From assembly GCF_004010325.2 (NCBI RefSeq), contig NZ_SADR02000027.1:1-64000 (forward strand): DNA of 64,000 nt, in the 5' to 3' direction. This stretch comes from Mesorhizobium sp. M00.F.Ca.ET.216.01.1.1. Lineage in GTDB: Bacteria; Pseudomonadota; Alphaproteobacteria; Rhizobiales; Rhizobiaceae. The position numbers were made by a program, and so were the translations under genes. Below the pieces are notes generated by a model, which was given only the letters and a program-made list of their open reading frames with translations, searched no databases and had not been told where the DNA came from. This document shows, piece by piece, positions 24,650 through 33,295 of this stretch; within the stretch, counting starts at the first letter, position 1; each line of letters begins with the position of its first letter.

Positions 24650-26814
24650 CCGTGTCGGAGCGAATTCTGCAATTCCTTGCCAGGCTGTCACGCCGCAGCG
24701 ATCTGGTCATTGCCGTTCTGGTGCTCGTCGCAGTGGTGATGATGCTCATTCCATTGCCGACCTTCCTCGTCGACATTCTCATCACTGCAAATATCGCCAT
24801 CAGCGTGCTTATCCTGCTGGCTTCGCTTTACGTTTCTCATCCACTCCAGTTCTCTTCGCTGCCATCGGTCATCCTCATCGCCACCTTGTTCCGGCTGGCG
24901 ATCACGATCACGACCACACGACTGATCCTGCTCCAGGCCGACGCAGGCGAGATCATTACCGCCTTCGGCACCTTCGTCGTCGGCGGCAGCATTGCGGTGG
25001 GCCTCGTCATCTTCCTGATCATCACTGTGGCGCAGTTCATCGTGGTTGCGCGGGGTGCGGAACGCGTCGCTGAAGTAGCCGCACGCTTCACGCTCGATGC
25101 ACTACCGGGCAAGCAGATGAGTATCGACGCGGAGTTGCGCAACGGAGACATCGATCAGGCGGAGGCACGCCGTCTGCGCCAGCAGCTTGAGCGCGAGAGC
25201 CAGTTGTTCGGTGCGATGGACGGCGCCATGAAATTCGTCAAGGGCGACGTCATCGCCGGCATCGTGATCATTCTGGTCAACCTGATCGGTGGTTTCGCGG
25301 TCGGAACGCTGCAGCACGATATGTCGCTGGGGGACGCCGCTGCGACCTACTCATTGCTCACCGTGGGCGACGGGCTGGTCGCACAGATACCGGCGCTGCT
25401 CGTCGCTGTGGCCGCCGGTACGATGGTGACGCGCGTCGGCAGCGCGGACGGCACGGGCGACCTTGGCCGACAAATAACCAGTCAGCTCCTGCGGGACTCC
25501 CGTGCGCTCGCACTCGCGGCGGTGATCATGGTCGGCCTTGCCATGGTGCCCGGATTCCCTGCCATCGTGTTCCTGATCCTTGGTGCCTGCTTCGGAGCCG
25601 GCGCTTATGCAATCAATCGCCGTACCGCAAAGGAATCCGAGCCTAAGGACATCGGCCCGATTACCTTGCACGAACAACCGGGGAATTCCGCCTCGCTTTC
25701 GGCAATCCCCGCCGGAACGCTACCCGCCTCTTATCGCATCGTCGTACGCCTCGGAACCGAACTCGGACGCTCGATCCCGGAGCCCGAATTTGCCGCGCTT
25801 GCCGACGGCGTGCGCCGTGAACTCTTCGGCGATCTCGGTGTCGACGTTCCAGCTATCGGCCTGCAGGTCGACGAAATGCTTGCACCGCGAAGCATCCGCA
25901 TCGACCTGGAGGGGGCACCTATTCTGGATACCAAAATTCCCCCGGATCGCGTTCTTGTCGAAGCGGACTTGATGCATCTCGATCTGCTCGATGTGACCTA
26001 CGAAAAAGGTCCTTCAATTGCCGGCCAGCGCAAATTCATGTGGGTCGATGATCGCCATGTATCGGCATTGAAAGAGGCCGGCCTCGCCTTCTCCACACCG
26101 GCGGAAACAGCGGCCAAATGGACCGGAAATGCGCTTCGCCTCTATGCCGGCCATTTCGTCGGGATTCAGGAGACACGCAGGCTCCTGTCGGACATGGAGC
26201 CGGACTATGCGGATCTGGTCAAACAGGCGCAGGAGATCGTGCCGCTGCAGAAGATCGCGGAAGTGCTTCGGCGGCTTGTCGACGAAAACGTGCCGATCCG
26301 CAATCTGCGCCTGATCCTCGAGGCACTGATCGAATGGGGCCAACGCGAACAGGACGTCGTCCTGTTGACGGAATATGTCCGCACATCCTTGAAGCGCCAG
26401 ATCAGCTTCCGCTCCGCTGGCCGCAACAACATCATCGCAGCCTATGTGCTGCAGCGGTCGGCCGAGGATATCCTCCGAAACGCAATGCAAAGCACATCGA
26501 CCGGCACATTCCTGAACCTTTCGGACGATGATGCGCAGGCTTTGGTCACCGAAATCGAGCGAGCGCTGTCGCAGAACTCCACCGATGTTTCGCCGGTCGT
26601 CCTCGCCGCGATGGATGTGCGCCGTCACATGCGTAGCCTGCTCATGCACAATGCCATCGAGCTTCCGGTTCTGTCCTTTCAGGAACTCGCGCAAGAATTC
26701 AACGTCCAGCCATTGGCCACGATCGCCGGCCGGTCCGGCAAAGCTGGCGCGCGCAATGTCTCCCAGTCTCTGCCATCGGCTCGGGCGAAAGCCGCGCAAG
26801 AGGCACCCTCATGA
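24646..26814 (+). CDS. sctV: Type III secretion export gate protein SctV (RhcV)
   Basis: A 722-residue SctV/YscV/FlhA protein. Eight or so membrane helices fill residues 1-320 (for example LVIAVLVLVAVVMMLIPLPT), with the family signature around LPSVILIATLFRLAITITTT and the FHIPEP-like loop RFTLDALPGKQMSIDAELRN. A large cytoplasmic domain follows that forms the nonameric ring for substrate and chaperone docking (LRLILEALIEWGQREQDVVL is conserved). The ATG at 24646 overlaps the preceding stop; the open frame extends upstream but only as shadow. It links the YscX/Y-like pair to the export machinery. Confidence 0.96.
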   Translation: MTVSERILQFLARLSRRSDLVIAVLVLVAVVMMLIPLPTFLVDILITANIAISVLILLASLYVSHPLQFSSLPSVILIATLFRLAITITTTRLILLQADAGEIITAFGTFVVGGSIAVGLVIFLIITVAQFIVVARGAERVAEVAARFTLDALPGKQMSIDAELRNGDIDQAEARRLRQQLERESQLFGAMDGAMKFVKGDVIAGIVIILVNLIGGFAVGTLQHDMSLGDAAATYSLLTVGDGLVAQIPALLVAVAAGTMVTRVGSADGTGDLGRQITSQLLRDSRALALAAVIMVGLAMVPGFPAIVFLILGACFGAGAYAINRRTAKESEPKDIGPITLHEQPGNSASLSAIPAGTLPASYRIVVRLGTELGRSIPEPEFAALADGVRRELFGDLGVDVPAIGLQVDEMLAPRSIRIDLEGAPILDTKIPPDRVLVEADLMHLDLLDVTYEKGPSIAGQRKFMWVDDRHVSALKEAGLAFSTPAETAAKWTGNALRLYAGHFVGIQETRRLLSDMEPDYADLVKQAQEIVPLQKIAEVLRRLVDENVPIRNLRLILEALIEWGQREQDVVLLTEYVRTSLKRQISFRSAGRNNIIAAYVLQRSAEDILRNAMQSTSTGTFLNLSDDDAQALVTEIERALSQNSTDVSPVVLAAMDVRRHMRSLLMHNAIELPVLSFQELAQEFNVQPLATIAGRSGKAGARNVSQSLPSARAKAAQEAPS

Positions 26815-26862
26815 TGCCAGCCGAACGGACGGGGACATTTGGGGAATCAGGAGAGGAACGGC

Positions 26863-28221
26863 ATGACAATCCACGATACCGCAGCAGGCGTTCGATCCGC
26901 GCCTCTCACTGGGCGAACGGACATGCGCTGGCTCGCTATCGCGACGGTTGGGGTTTTGCTGGCTTTGTTGTTCACGCTTGCCGACGCGACGGCACAGAAC
27001 GCATCGCCCTTGCCGAGCAAGCCAACGCTCGACCTGCCGGTCGGGCAAGGGCGCTTATTGCGGTTCAATGAACCGGTCGAATCCGTCCTGATTGCGGACA
27101 CCACGATTGCAGACCTTCAGGTCGTGTCGCCGAGCATGGTTTATGTCTTCGGCCTCAAACCCGGCCTGACCAACCTCATTGCAGTCACAGCCGATGAGCG
27201 GATCGAGGCAACGGCCCAGTTCCGCGTCACCCCCGATGTCACGCCTGCCAATGAAGCAAAGCATGCAATGCAGCCGAACTCGGCGACAAATCTCCACATT
27301 TTCGGAACTCGCATCGTTACGACCGGCGAGGCACGAGGCGTCGATGAGGCAACGGATGTCGACAATGTAGCCCGGACGTTCTCGCCGCCGGAACAGCCGC
27401 CGCTGAACAACATGACCGTGCAGGGCTCGCAGCAGGTCAACATCCGGGTCCGCTTCGCCGAAGTCTCCCGCACGGAGCTGCAGTCGTACGGCGTCGACTG
27501 GTCTGTCGGATACAGGAGCGGCGGCTTCGAGTTCAACATGTTCCAGGACAATGGCGTGCCCTCGGGCAGCGGGAATTTCGGTTTGAACATGGACCAGGCG
27601 CACGGCATCAACTTCGACATTCTGATCGAAGCGCTGCAGCGCAACGGTGTCGTTAAGATACTGGCCGAACCGAACCTGACGGCTGTGACCGGTCAGACGG
27701 CAAGCTTTCTCGCAGGCGGCGAAATTCCGGTTCCGATTCCGCAAGGAACCGACGTCGTCACCGTCCAATACAAGCCATTCGGCGTTTCCCTGGGGTTCAC
27801 CCCGACGCTGATCGGCCGCAATCGCATTGCGCTCCACGTCCAGCCGGAGGTCAGTTCATTGTCGGAAGCAGGCTCCGTAAGTGCCAACGGCTTCGCCATG
27901 CCGAGTTTCGTCGTGCGCAAGGCTGACACGACGGTCGAAGTGGCGAGCGGCCAGACCTTTGCGATCGCCGGACTTTTCCAACAGCGGACCTCGCGCAATC
28001 TGGAGAAATTTCCGGTTCTCGGCGATGTGCCCGTGCTTGGCCCGCTTTTTCAATCACAGCGTTTCCAGCACGAAGAGACCGAACTGGTTATTCTGATCAC
28101 GCCTTATCTGGTCGAACCGGTGCGCGACAGCCTCGCCACGCCGCTTGACCGTCCGGCAGCCAAGCGCCCCAGCCGGAAGCACGCCAATGACGCGTCGTCG
28201 ACGGGTCTGATCATCAAGTAG
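26863..28221 (+). CDS. sctC2: Outer-membrane secretin SctC2 (RhcC2), CpaC/Tad type
   Basis: A 452-residue secretin with a signal peptide. The first folded region is the pilus-type N domain (RLLRFNEPVESVLIADTTIA, then DLQVVSPSMVYVFGLKPGLT) of CpaC/RcpA proteins from Tad pili. It is followed by the secretin pore domain with VKILAEPNLTAVTGQTASFL and AGGEIPVPIPQG, and the C-terminal LEKFPVLGDVPVLGPLFQSQ. It forms the outer-membrane ring, presumably with SctC1 supplying the extra N domain. The ATG at 26863 has a GAGAGG site. Co-option of Tad-type secretins by rhizobial T3SS has been proposed in the literature. Confidence 0.9.
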   Translation: MTIHDTAAGVRSAPLTGRTDMRWLAIATVGVLLALLFTLADATAQNASPLPSKPTLDLPVGQGRLLRFNEPVESVLIADTTIADLQVVSPSMVYVFGLKPGLTNLIAVTADERIEATAQFRVTPDVTPANEAKHAMQPNSATNLHIFGTRIVTTGEARGVDEATDVDNVARTFSPPEQPPLNNMTVQGSQQVNIRVRFAEVSRTELQSYGVDWSVGYRSGGFEFNMFQDNGVPSGSGNFGLNMDQAHGINFDILIEALQRNGVVKILAEPNLTAVTGQTASFLAGGEIPVPIPQGTDVVTVQYKPFGVSLGFTPTLIGRNRIALHVQPEVSSLSEAGSVSANGFAMPSFVVRKADTTVEVASGQTFAIAGLFQQRTSRNLEKFPVLGDVPVLGPLFQSQRFQHEETELVILITPYLVEPVRDSLATPLDRPAAKRPSRKHANDASSTGLIIK

Positions 28222-28235
28222 TGGGGGAAACGAAC

Positions 28236-28676
28236 ATGACATTGCCCATCGCTTTCTGCTCCATTCTTCCAGCGCTGCTACTGGCCGGCTGCGTGAACAG
28301 CCCGCAACAGCAGCAGGATTATTCTCCCGGCTACAGCTATGTTTCGACCGAAACCGGCGGCTCCGAGAAGGGCGTCAGCGGCTCCGTCCTTGCTCCCGAT
28401 GCATGTCTGGCCGAACCGGCCGATGACGACAACTCTGCCGCCAAGACCGATTTGACGATCGTCTCCGGCGTCGGCTCCCACCTGCCGTCCGGCTGCGCCA
28501 ATGCCTACAATCTTCAACGTATGGCCGAAAGCCAGCGTGACCTCGTCGAGGGTCGGCGCATGGGACCGGCGGCGGCCGCGCCGACTGCGCGCGCTGCCCG
28601 TCGTTACCTCGATGGCGAGGAGGCTCCGATAGGCGGCGCCAATAGCGGGCCGCCGGCGCCGCTTCCAGTCGAGTGA
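28236..28676 (+). CDS. CpaD-like outer-membrane lipoprotein
   Basis: A 146-residue lipoprotein: signal peptide with lipobox LAGC, then a domain containing LPSGCANAYNLQRMAESQRD and GRRMGPA. This resembles CpaD of Tad pili (consensus-like FGCATQQNLAAMVANPxDL followed by GR). CpaD helps place the CpaC secretin in the outer membrane. The gene starts 14 bases after the secretin with a GGGGGAAA site, so it is surely co-transcribed, and a role as secretin partner or pilotin is likely. The N-terminal half of typical CpaD (about 220 residues) appears shortened. Confidence 0.65.
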   Translation: MTLPIAFCSILPALLLAGCVNSPQQQQDYSPGYSYVSTETGGSEKGVSGSVLAPDACLAEPADDDNSAAKTDLTIVSGVGSHLPSGCANAYNLQRMAESQRDLVEGRRMGPAAAAPTARAARRYLDGEEAPIGGANSGPPAPLPVE

Positions 28677-28759
28677 GCCGACGCGGTATTCGCCCGCGTA
28701 GCACTACTCTACGCGTCGAGCTTGGCGGAAGACCGCTTCAGGCTTTGCGGCCCAATGCG

Positions 28760-29563
28760 CTAGCCGAGGATGGAGCCGAGCGCTTTCGCTTTGGCCTGAG
28801 TGCTGCCCTTCAACCGGATGGTTCTGGCGCGCGAAAGCAAGGTGGCCACCTCCTTGGTCGTCAGGCCGATGGGCGGCGAGGTCTTGACTTGATCGGCCTG
28901 GCCAAGAAGCCCGTAGACCACCACGACATTGCGCTTGTGGTGCAATTGCGCGTTGGGTGCAGCGGCAATCTTCTGCACCAGCGGGAGTGCTATTGCGGAA
29001 TTGTCTTCGAGTGCTGCCGCCAACGCCATGTTGGTCTCGACGTCGAGATCGCCCGGCGCAAGTTTCAACGCTTGGGCGAAAGTAGTCTGCGCCTCCCCTG
29101 TCTGGCCAGCAAATGTCTGCGCCACGCCCAACCGATTGTAGGCGCTGCTGGTATTGACCAGCGGCGCTGCCTGCGCGAGCGCGCGCATGCCGGCATCGAT
29201 ATCGCCCGCCTCAATCATCGCCGAGCCAAGCCCGAGCATTGCCTCCCCGTCATTGGGAGCTTTTGCAAGCGCAGCCTGATAGGCTTTGGCGGCCTCGGCG
29301 GGATAGCCCGCCCGCATATAAGCGGCGCCCGCCTTGACAAACGCGCTCGCCTTGGCATCCGGCATCGCTGCCGCGCGCTGGTAGAGCGCGATTGCAGTAT
29401 CACTTTCTCCGCGGGCATCAATATCGTCCGCAAGCTTGATCAGACGCTCCGACTGCGACGACGGACCTTGTGCCTTCGCCTGCTCGGTGTTGTTTTTGGT
29501 CGTCTGGCAACCGGCCAGCGCAAGCATGGCGACGACTGGCAAGAACACGACATGCTGCCGCAT
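28760..29563 (-). CDS. TadD-like TPR lipoprotein, candidate secretin pilotin
   Basis: A 267-residue lipoprotein: signal peptide MRQHVVFLPVVAMLALAGCQ with lipobox LAGC, then at least four TPR repeats (ASAFVKAGAAYMRAGYPAEA, MLGLGSAMIEAGDIDAGMRA and two more) and a shorter C-terminal tail. The pattern matches TadD of Tad pili; TPR lipoproteins of the PilF/TadD kind act as pilotins for secretins. The start at 29563 has a GGAGAGG site. It is on the opposite strand between the CpaD-like gene and sctU, completing a CpaC-CpaD-TadD trio inside a T3SS locus. Confidence 0.7.
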   Translation of the reverse strand: MRQHVVFLPVVAMLALAGCQTTKNNTEQAKAQGPSSQSERLIKLADDIDARGESDTAIALYQRAAAMPDAKASAFVKAGAAYMRAGYPAEAAKAYQAALAKAPNDGEAMLGLGSAMIEAGDIDAGMRALAQAAPLVNTSSAYNRLGVAQTFAGQTGEAQTTFAQALKLAPGDLDVETNMALAAALEDNSAIALPLVQKIAAAPNAQLHHKRNVVVVYGLLGQADQVKTSPPIGLTTKEVATLLSRARTIRLKGSTQAKAKALGSILG

Positions 29564-29647
29564 ATCCACCTCTCCGTATTCAAGCCCGCCGCACCTTACA
29601 CAGGGCATCGGCCCACTGGAACCACGACAGTGCGATAAGATTGCAAC

Positions 29648-30688
29648 ATGGCCGAAGAAGCTGAGGAAAAGAAATTAGCGGCGTCCGACAAGAAGCTTCG
29701 TGACGCCCGCCGCAAGGGCCAGGTTTCGCAGAGCCGTGACCTGGTCTCCGGCTTCACTCTTTTCGCAGCGCTTGGCTATCTCTATTTTTCCTGGCCGCTG
29801 CTCTTCACGCACCTTTCGGAGCTCGTGCAGACCGTGACGGTCCCCGGCGGCTCGTTCGGGGAAGTCAGCCTGCGGGCCATCCGCCATTCGTTCTCGGTGC
29901 TGATGCTTGTCACATTGCCGCTGGTCGCAATCGTTGTCGTTCTCACCGTGGCCTTCGGCATGCTTGGGACGTTCGGGCCAGTCTTCTCGTTCGAACCGCT
30001 CAAGCCGCAGTTCGACCACATAAACCCGGCGAAGGGCCTTCAGAAGATCCTGTCGCTCCGCAACGTCATCGAATTCGCCAAGGGCCTGGCCAAGGTGGTG
30101 TTGCTGGCAAGCCTCTTCGTGTTCATTTTGGCTGCGTGGCTGCAGCCGCTCTTCGATGCTCCGGGATGCGGTCCGTCATGCCTGGAGCCGATTATCAAGG
30201 CGGTGCTGGCACCACTTGGAATTGCCGCCGCCCTGGCCTTTGTCGTAATCGGCGTCATTGATGTTCCTATTCAGCGCTGGCTGTTCCTGCGCGACATGCG
30301 CATGACGACAACCGAATACAAGCGCGAACACAAGGATCTCGAAGGAGACCCCTTGATCCGGCATGAACAGCAGCGACAGCGGCGCGAAGCCGTGATGCAA
30401 CCTGCGAAGCTGGGCGTGAAAAACGCGGTCATCGTCTTCGCGTCTGGTGACCGTGTAGTGGCGTTGCGTTACGTCAAGGGTGAAACGCCGGTGCCGACGG
30501 TCGTCGGCAAGGGCCAGGGCCTGGCGGCCGACGAGATGATGGCTCAAGCACGCCAGGCAGGTATCGCGATCGTCGAGGATGCGGCCGTCGCCGAACCACT
30601 CTTCGAGAATGCGAACATCGGATCCTATATTGGCCATCAGATGTTTTCGCCGGTCGTTCGCCATCTCGTCCGGCACGGGCTCACTTGA
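29648..30688 (+). CDS. sctU: Type III secretion switch protein SctU (RhcU), NPTH motif absent
   Basis: A 346-residue SctU/YscU/FlhB protein: N-terminal EKKLAASDKKLRDARRKGQV, four membrane helices (about 30-210), the linker MTTTEYKREHKDLEGDPLIR and a C-terminal cytoplasmic domain with YVKGETPVPTVVGKGQGLAA. In nearly all SctU proteins the cytoplasmic domain self-cleaves at Asn-Pro-Thr-His. Here the aligned residues are Ala-Ser-Gly-Asp (about 265-268; bases 30440-30451) in VIVFASGDRVVAL, so cleavage should not occur. The gene stands apart from sctRST and has no close promoter partner. The rest of the fold is complete, so I regard it as functional but altered. Confidence 0.92.
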   Translation: MAEEAEEKKLAASDKKLRDARRKGQVSQSRDLVSGFTLFAALGYLYFSWPLLFTHLSELVQTVTVPGGSFGEVSLRAIRHSFSVLMLVTLPLVAIVVVLTVAFGMLGTFGPVFSFEPLKPQFDHINPAKGLQKILSLRNVIEFAKGLAKVVLLASLFVFILAAWLQPLFDAPGCGPSCLEPIIKAVLAPLGIAAALAFVVIGVIDVPIQRWLFLRDMRMTTTEYKREHKDLEGDPLIRHEQQRQRREAVMQPAKLGVKNAVIVFASGDRVVALRYVKGETPVPTVVGKGQGLAADEMMAQARQAGIAIVEDAAVAEPLFENANIGSYIGHQMFSPVVRHLVRHGLT

Positions 30689-30739
30689 GGCAGGAATCGC
30701 CCGCAGAAATATCGCCTTTCACCGAATTTCGCCTTTCCC

Positions 30740-30757
30740 CTACTCCCACTCGATTGT
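30740..30757 (-). repeat. guaA 3'-end-like attachment core, copy 1
   Basis: On the minus strand the sequence reads ACAATCGAGTGGGAGTAG, encoding Thr-Ile-Glu-Trp-Glu-stop, the invariant C terminus of GMP synthase (GuaA). The rest of guaA is absent. A 21-base block (30739-30759) recurs exactly, in the same orientation, at 41133-41153, and a nearby CCGAATTTCGC is shared as well. guaA 3' ends are known integration targets of islands and integrative elements, so this looks like an att core left by integration. Confidence 0.7.
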
Positions 30758-31020
30758 TTCAACACCTGATAACAGACTGATTTTGAAAGGCAAATTATCT
30801 TAACTCAACACCGATACCGACGAGCGTACCGTAAAAAAAATCGGGCTTTTGATTTTGAAGGGAAAATCGCCCAAAAAATATTTTTGAGGTTTCACCAACT
30901 ATCGAGACCAATCGGACGATTTTTTGCACCTTGCGGCGTCCCACGGCGCAAACACACCGTCTCGAAAAGTACCGTCACCGCTCCAACTAGGACACTTTCT
31001 TCGTGCAAATCAATGGTCAT

Positions 31021-31125
31021 GGTGGGTCCGGAGGACGTATTCAGATCATTGATTTCGTTGCATTTTTCGTGGGCCTGAAACAGAAATCTTGCCGTATCGT
31101 TTCGTATGGTCTCGCGGCCGATGAA
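31021..31125. repeat. 105-base tRNA-3'-end-like repeat, copy A
   Basis: Begins GGTGGGTCCGGAGGACGTAT, which on the minus strand reads as a tRNA-like 3' end (TCCGGACCCACC). It aligns at roughly 85% identity by eye with 60554-60658, in the same orientation. No tRNA body is attached. The pair brackets 29.5 kb and may mark ends of an integrated element or repeated remnants of one integration hotspot. Confidence 0.6.
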
Positions 31126-31382
31126 CGGCGACAGCCAGGCTATGGAAACCTCGATCGCCTCTGCCTCGCGGGCACGTAACGACCGATACCAACATTCGCT
31201 GACCGGGTTGATTTGACGACGCGCGGGGCGAGGCAGCGTTGCGCGCCCGTGATGTAACCATCTCGAACGCCCGCCAATCTCGGGCTACATCAGCGCCCAA
31301 TGTCACAAATGCGGGCTTGCGCTGACGGTGGGTCGTGCGGCTAGTATGCGTCGTCAGATCACTGGATTTCGAAAGGCCAGCA

Positions 31383-33029
31383 ATGTCGCCGAGCGAAAAG
31401 ACACCCCATGTGCCCAGTGAGCAAATAGTTCTCTCCGTTCAAAATCTGACCGTCCGACTGCCCGCGAACATGGAACGTGAAAACGCAGTCGAAAACATAT
31501 CCTTCGACATGAGGAAGGGTGAGATGCTCTGCATCGTCGGCGAATCCGGCTCCGGCAAGTCGGTCACCGCAAATGCGATCATGGGTCTGCTGCCGTCTTC
31601 GGTGCGGATTGCGCAGGGAAGCATCCGTTTCAAGGGTCACGATCTCGCCAGTGTCGGGGAAGACGTGATGCGGAGCCTGCGTGGCCGTTCGGTCTCCATC
31701 ATCTTCCAGGATCCGCTGTCGGCGCTCAATCCGCTGATGACTGTCGGCCAGCAGGTAGCCGAGGTCATGGAAGCACACCGGTCCGGCACCTCGGCGACCC
31801 GCGCCAAGGCGGTTGTCGATCTGCTCGGCGAGGTCGGCCTGCCGGAGCCGGAGGTTCTGCGGCACCAGTATCCGTTCCAGCTCTCTGGCGGGCAACGCCA
31901 GCGCGTCATGATCGCCATTGCGCTCGCACTCCAGCCCGATCTGCTGATCGCCGACGAGCCGACGACGGCTCTCGACGTCACCACCCAGGCGCAGATCCTT
32001 GCCCTGATCCGGCGGCTACAGCGCGAAAAGAACATGAGCGTGATGTTCATCACGCACGATTTTGGCGTTGTCGCGGAAATCGCCGATCGCGTTATCGTCA
32101 TGGAGAAAGGCGCGATGGTCGAACAAGGAGCCACCGCCGACGTGCTGGGCAATCCAAACCATCCTTACACCAGGCGACTGATCGCCGCCGTCCCGCATAT
32201 GATCGAGAACGAAACGAAGACGCGTGAGGATGCTCCCATTGTGCTGGAGGTGCACAAACTCGACAAGACCTATCGGCCGGGCATCGGCTTCTTCTCGCGG
32301 TCCCGCATCGTTCACGCCGTCAAGCAGGTGAGCTTCGAGGTCCGCCAGGGCAGAACGCTCGGCATCGTCGGCGAGTCCGGCTCGGGGAAATCGTCGCTGG
32401 GCCGCGTCCTGCTGAAACTCCTGGACTGCGACGGAGGCACCATCCTGTTCGACGGCAAAGATATCGCCGCACTTTCGGACTCCGAATTCCGGCCGATGCG
32501 GCCGCACATCCAGATGATCTTCCAGGATCCGTTCGCCTCCCTCAATCCGCGGCAGACGATCGCCAAGATCCTCACCGTCGGCCCAATTGCGCACGGCCTG
32601 TCCGCCCGGGAGGCGCGCGCGAAGGCGCTGCAGCTGCTTCGTCTAGTCGGGCTCGACGAGGGTGCCTATGACCGCTTTCCGCATGAGTTCTCAGGCGGCC
32701 AGCGTCAGCGGATCGGCATCGCACGGGCCCTGATGATGGACCCCAAGGTCCTAGTCGCCGACGAGGCGGTCTCCGCTCTCGATGTCTCCATCCAGGCGCA
32801 GATCCTCGATCTGCTGGCCAGCATCCAGGAAGAAATGAAGATCGCCATGATCTTCATCACTCACGACCTGAGGGTGGCAAGCCGCATCTGCGACGAGATT
32901 CTGGTGATGAACCGCGGCGAGGTCGTGGAGTGCGGCCTGCCGTCGCAGATATTCCGGTCGCCACATCACCCCTATACGAGGCAACTGATCTCCGCCATTC
33001 CCGGCAAGGAATGGGTCCCCGCGGCTTGA
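31383..33029 (+). CDS. Dipeptide/oligopeptide ABC transporter, fused double ATPase
   Basis: A 548-residue protein with two complete ABC ATPase domains in tandem. Each has a Walker A GESGSGKS (near residues 54 and 334), an ABC signature (LSGGQRQR and FSGGQRQR), a Walker B and the oligopeptide-type C-terminal extension (NPNHPYTRRLI and SPHHPYTRQLI). This is a DppD-DppF fusion as in GsiA. It powers import through the permeases at 37679-39528 with the binding protein at 35902. The ATG at 31383 has an AGG site 6 bases upstream. It is separated from the permeases by regulator and enzyme genes. Confidence 0.93.
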   Translation: MSPSEKTPHVPSEQIVLSVQNLTVRLPANMERENAVENISFDMRKGEMLCIVGESGSGKSVTANAIMGLLPSSVRIAQGSIRFKGHDLASVGEDVMRSLRGRSVSIIFQDPLSALNPLMTVGQQVAEVMEAHRSGTSATRAKAVVDLLGEVGLPEPEVLRHQYPFQLSGGQRQRVMIAIALALQPDLLIADEPTTALDVTTQAQILALIRRLQREKNMSVMFITHDFGVVAEIADRVIVMEKGAMVEQGATADVLGNPNHPYTRRLIAAVPHMIENETKTREDAPIVLEVHKLDKTYRPGIGFFSRSRIVHAVKQVSFEVRQGRTLGIVGESGSGKSSLGRVLLKLLDCDGGTILFDGKDIAALSDSEFRPMRPHIQMIFQDPFASLNPRQTIAKILTVGPIAHGLSAREARAKALQLLRLVGLDEGAYDRFPHEFSGGQRQRIGIARALMMDPKVLVADEAVSALDVSIQAQILDLLASIQEEMKIAMIFITHDLRVASRICDEILVMNRGEVVECGLPSQIFRSPHHPYTRQLISAIPGKEWVPAA

Positions 33030-33157
33030 CCTCTCGGCGAAGCTGACGCCCCTCTGAACGTCCCTGAACGTGAATGACTGTGCCGACAAAAGCACGGCTG
33101 CAAGCCTGTTCTTCGATCGGGTCGCCGATGCGTGCGGTCCGGCGGAGCAGAGCAGAA

Positions 33158-33197
33158 TAGTTGCGTTTGTCCACCAAAAGTAGTTGCATTTGTCCAC
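33158..33197. repeat. Short tandem repeat resembling an IS end
   Basis: TAGTTGC(G/A)TTTGTCCAC occurs twice in direct orientation (33158-33174 and 33181-33197), separated by six bases. Spaced short repeats of this kind are found at the ends of IS21-like elements. No transposase is near, so this may be a leftover terminus or operator half-sites for the adjacent MarR regulator. Confidence 0.3.
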
Positions 33198-33295
33198 TAC
33201 CGGCTCAATCATGCCCTGGAAGACCCGCGACAACCCTGGATTGGGTTGCGGCGATCTCGATGAAGGCTGTCAGGACAGCCTCGGGAGAGTGTTCG

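Larger units (their letters stand above)
30689..31382. other. Intergenic boundary between the T3SS locus and the ABC/oxidoreductase island
   Basis: No convincing gene. The stretch is AT-richer than its surroundings (runs of A and T at 30832-30890) and holds two element-type repeats described separately: a guaA-3'-end copy (30740-30757) and a 105-base tRNA-end-like repeat (31021-31125). The open frame on the minus strand at 31046-31306 shares its C-terminal residues with one at 60588-60788 only because both cover the same DNA repeat. This reads as a junction formed by site-specific integrations. Confidence 0.6.

Noticed and set aside
31021..31125. A tRNA gene on the minus strand
   Set aside because: Only an acceptor-end-like stretch is present; no cloverleaf, anticodon arm or T-arm pairing could be found upstream of it. 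The same holds for the copy at 60554.
31046..31306. Minus-strand small protein sharing its C terminus with one at 60588-60788
   Set aside because: The shared residues (HRPRD..RY.KIS..GPRK) arise because both frames cross the same 105-base DNA repeat; there is no ribosome site or conserved N terminus.
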